Shown here: one piece after another, positions 6,234-7,582 of the stretch
How positions within the stretch are numbered: position 1 is the first letter of the stretch
Layout: each line of letters opens with the position of its first letter
Source of the DNA: CAKQOE01 sp963627215
Lineage (GTDB): Bacteria; Bacillota; Clostridia; Peptostreptococcales; Anaerovoracaceae
NCBI GenBank assembly: GCA_963627215.1
Contig: CAVGAH010000100.1
Span: 1 to 7,582, forward strand
DNA length: 7,582 nucleotides
Reading direction: 5' to 3'
Notes under the pieces: generated by a model
The model's database searches: none
What the model was told of the DNA's origin: nothing
The model's input: only the letters and a program-made list of their open reading frames with translations
Program-made: the position numbers and the translations under genes

Positions 6234-7442
6234 CTATACTGCTGCTTTTTGCTGGACAGAGGTGCCTGAGTAGTAGTGACTGAGGATCTCTTTGTAGGTG
6301 TAGCCGCGGCTGGCCATGCCGTCGGCGCCGTATTGGCTGAGACCTACTCTGTGGCCACTGCCCTGGGTGGTGAATGTTACGTTGTCGTTGGAGACTGCTA
6401 CGGTCATGTCGGCCGACGGCAGGCTGAACAGCGTTCTGGTCTGGCGGCCTGTGAGGGCGATGTTTCCGAACCGGATGAGGGCGGCTCCGCCGCCCTCTGT
6501 GCGCGACAGGACTTCTATGCTTGAGGCGGCATCGGAATCGCCTGCAGAAACTATAGTGACTGATGCTTCGTGGGACGCGGCGTAATCCTTTACTTTTGAC
6601 ATGACCTCAAGTAAAGGAACGGTCGTTGTCTTATCGGTATATTTTTCGGGAGCATCGTACAGACTTTCTACGCTGCGCAGGTACGGCAGTGCTCCCGCAA
6701 ATACGTCCTCTGAGTTTTCAGTCCGCCCGCCACCTGCTGACGAAAAGAATAACGGCTGCTGTACGAGCTCGCCGTTGTAATAAAGAAGCTCGCCCGCCGT
6801 CTCTGCGACGGCGTTTTTTATTATGTTAAAATCGTTTTCGTACCATTTGTCAGATTTTACCTTACGCAGCTCGACTTCGTTTCTGTAGACCTGGCAGCAG
6901 GTAGTGGAGCAGACGTATGCTCCGGGATGCTTTGACTTTCCCTGTTCGTATTGCTCGCGCCGCCCATCGGCGTATGTGCGGGCGGCTACTGCCTGCGCTT
7001 TTATGGCTTCGTAGGAGAAGGATGACGGCATTTCTGATGCAACCACGCGGGCGGTGTATAGTTCGAGGGGGATTTTTTCGATGCTCCCGTCGGACATCCG
7101 GACGAGGACTGATGAGGTGGACAGGGCTGTTAGTTGGGCGTCTGTTATCGGGGCGGTGTGGTCGGGTGGGGCGGTGGTTATCAGTTTTATGTTTTTTGGG
7201 GTGGCGGCGGGGGTTGCGGGCGCGGCAGCGGCCGCATTTTTTACAGCGGGGTCCGCGGCGCTGTCGGTGGTTATTATGGTCTGGGGCGGTGCGGACGCCG
7301 CGCGGGTGTCGCCGGAGGCGTCGTCTGCTCCACGTCCGTTTATTGCGTATATCGTCATTACTGTAATAAAAACGATGAGTGCGGGGATATCCAGAGCGCC
7401 GGGCGCTTGCCTTTTTCTTCTTTTATTTATTGATGCTATCAA
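6234..7442 (-). CDS. spoIID: Stage II sporulation protein D (SpoIID), lytic transglycosylase
   Basis: The 402-residue protein matches SpoIID, which cuts glycan strands of peptidoglycan during engulfment of the forespore, together with SpoIIP and SpoIIM. Order: a basic N-terminus (NKRRKRQ), one membrane segment (about 18-35), a long Ala/Pro/Thr-rich low-complexity linker (about 37-105), then the SpoIID domain. Key parts are VVASEMPSSFSYEAIKAQAVAARTYA (133-158) with the likely catalytic Glu137, a His172/Cys178/Cys182/Cys183 cluster like the zinc site reported for Clostridioides difficile SpoIID, GELLYYNG (217-224), FFSSAGGGRTENSEDVF (232-248) and the C-terminal GSGHRVGLSQYGADGMA (361-377). The start is TTG 7442 because a TAA (7443-7445) lies directly before it in frame and GAAAGGA lies 11 nt upstream. 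No sigma-E-like promoter is visible in the remaining 140 nt, so it may start outside the window. Confidence 0.92.
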   Translation of the reverse strand: MIASINKRRKRQAPGALDIPALIVFITVMTIYAINGRGADDASGDTRAASAPPQTIITTDSAADPAVKNAAAAAPATPAATPKNIKLITTAPPDHTAPITDAQLTALSTSSVLVRMSDGSIEKIPLELYTARVVASEMPSSFSYEAIKAQAVAARTYADGRREQYEQGKSKHPGAYVCSTTCCQVYRNEVELRKVKSDKWYENDFNIIKNAVAETAGELLYYNGELVQQPLFFSSAGGGRTENSEDVFAGALPYLRSVESLYDAPEKYTDKTTTVPLLEVMSKVKDYAASHEASVTIVSAGDSDAASSIEVLSRTEGGGAALIRFGNIALTGRQTRTLFSLPSADMTVAVSNDNVTFTTQGSGHRVGLSQYGADGMASRGYTYKEILSHYYSGTSVQQKAAV

Positions 7443-7472
7443 TTACAGGCACGTCCTTTCTTTGACTTTATC

Positions 7473-7506
7473 GATAACGTAGCGCCAGATGTCACCCGCC
7501 TCCATA
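7473..7506 (-). repeat. Leader repeat, copy 2 (upstream of spoIID)
   Basis: This is the second copy of the sequence found at 1631-1664, with 20 identical nt (7473-7492) and 30 of 34 overall. GAAAGGAC follows 12 nt later on the minus strand and is the likely ribosome binding site of spoIID. Unlike the bioY copy, it continues upstream into a GC-rich hairpin block. Confidence 0.8.
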
Positions 7507-7515
7507 GGCGGCGGG
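7494..7515 (-). other. Hairpin ACCCGCC/GGCGGGT next to the leader repeat
   Basis: ACCCGCC (7494-7500) pairs with GGCGGGT (7509-7515); one mismatch inward allows two more GC pairs around a TAT loop. An identical GGCGGGT at 7536-7542 could pair with the same arm instead, so two folds exclude each other. Confidence 0.6.
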
Positions 7516-7522
7516 TTCCATT

Positions 7523-7566
7523 CCCGGGTTTCGGTGGCGGGTAATAATCTCCCACCGAAACCCGGG
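7523..7566. repeat. 15-bp perfect inverted repeat
   Basis: CCCGGGTTTCGGTGG (7523-7537) and its exact complement (7552-7566) enclose a 14-nt loop. No T tract follows on either strand, so it is not a standard terminator. It could be the stem of a structured RNA or part of a dispersed palindromic element. Confidence 0.85.
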
Positions 7567-7582
7567 CGGAGCAGAAGCTCCG
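7567..7582. repeat. Small palindrome at the window edge
   Basis: CGGAGC (7567-7572) and GCTCCG (7577-7582) are perfect 6-bp arms around AGAA. It directly abuts the larger inverted repeat and ends at the last base of the window, so the structure may extend further. Confidence 0.6.

Larger units (their letters stand above)
7443..7580 (-). other. Open frame of unknown status upstream of spoIID
   Basis: On the minus strand a frame is open from the window edge to TAA 7443-7445, directly before the spoIID TTG. It reads 45 codons and includes NPPPMEAGDIWRYVIDKV. An ATG at 7505 would give a 20-residue peptide, but no good ribosome binding site precedes it. The bioY leader copy encodes a similar string in the same frame (EAGYIWRYVI) with synonymous differences GAA/GAG and GGG/GGT, which hints at present or past coding. 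The strong hairpins argue for a non-coding element instead. I cannot decide between a gene fragment and a structured repeat. Confidence 0.3.

Noticed and set aside
7150..7220. G-rich tracts on the plus strand that might form a G-quadruplex
   Set aside because: Each cluster has only three runs of three or more G, and the region is explained by the C-rich coding strand of the Ala/Pro/Thr linker of spoIID.
6917..7366. Plus-strand open frames rich in Arg, Gly and Leu antisense to spoIID
   Set aside because: They are shadows of the GC-biased spoIID coding strand, with low-complexity composition and no ribosome binding site I can support.
7512..7526. A tRNA T-arm-like hairpin (CGGG-TTCCATT-CCCG)
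   Set aside because: No matching D arm, anticodon arm, acceptor stem or CCA end is found, and position 57 would be a C. It is part of the palindromic block.

Overview
The window looks like a piece of a spore-forming, anaerobic, Gram-positive Firmicutes chromosome, most likely a gut Clostridia. Pointers are the SpoIID sporulation protein, a secreted protein ending in three S-layer homology (SLH) domains, strong AGGAGG-type ribosome binding sites, a biotin ECF-transporter S component under a BirA-type operator, and an arginine deiminase cluster with a YfcC-type transporter. The genus cannot be fixed from the sequence alone.

Layout. 1-857 (+): the 3' end of a cell-surface protein gene (Gly linker, bacterial repeat domain, three SLH domains), closed by a perfect 12-bp-stem terminator. 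858-1053: gene-free, with the terminator and an odd tandem palindrome. 1054-1596 (-): bioY, with a clear sigma-A promoter whose -35 box lies inside a BirA-type operator. 1728-1788: strong terminator ending the arginine operon. 1819-5593 (-): arcA-arcB-arcD, one tightly spaced operon for arginine deiminase, catabolic ornithine carbamoyltransferase and a YfcC-family exchanger (probably arginine/ornithine). No carbamate kinase gene (arcC) lies in or next to it. 5594-5816: divergent promoter region. 5817-6230 (+): a small Cys-rich C_GCAxxG_C_C family protein of unknown function. 6234-7442 (-): spoIID, convergent with it and only 3 nt away. 7443-7582: a GC-rich, strongly structured block that runs off the window.

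How the genes work together. ArcD would import arginine in exchange for ornithine, ArcA would make citrulline plus ammonia, and ArcB would split citrulline into ornithine and carbamoyl phosphate. ATP recovery needs a carbamate kinase encoded elsewhere. bioY is a separate, probably biotin-repressed unit. spoIID belongs to engulfment during sporulation and is functionally unrelated.

Most unusual observation. A 20-nt identical sequence (30 of 34 nt over the wider block) occurs on the minus strand just upstream of the ribosome binding sites of both bioY and spoIID, and both copies are followed by the same GAAAGGAC. At spoIID it is joined to a block of hairpins and an open frame that reaches the window edge. 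It looks like a dispersed leader or repeat element rather than part of either gene. No obviously complete new system is visible; this element is the best lead.
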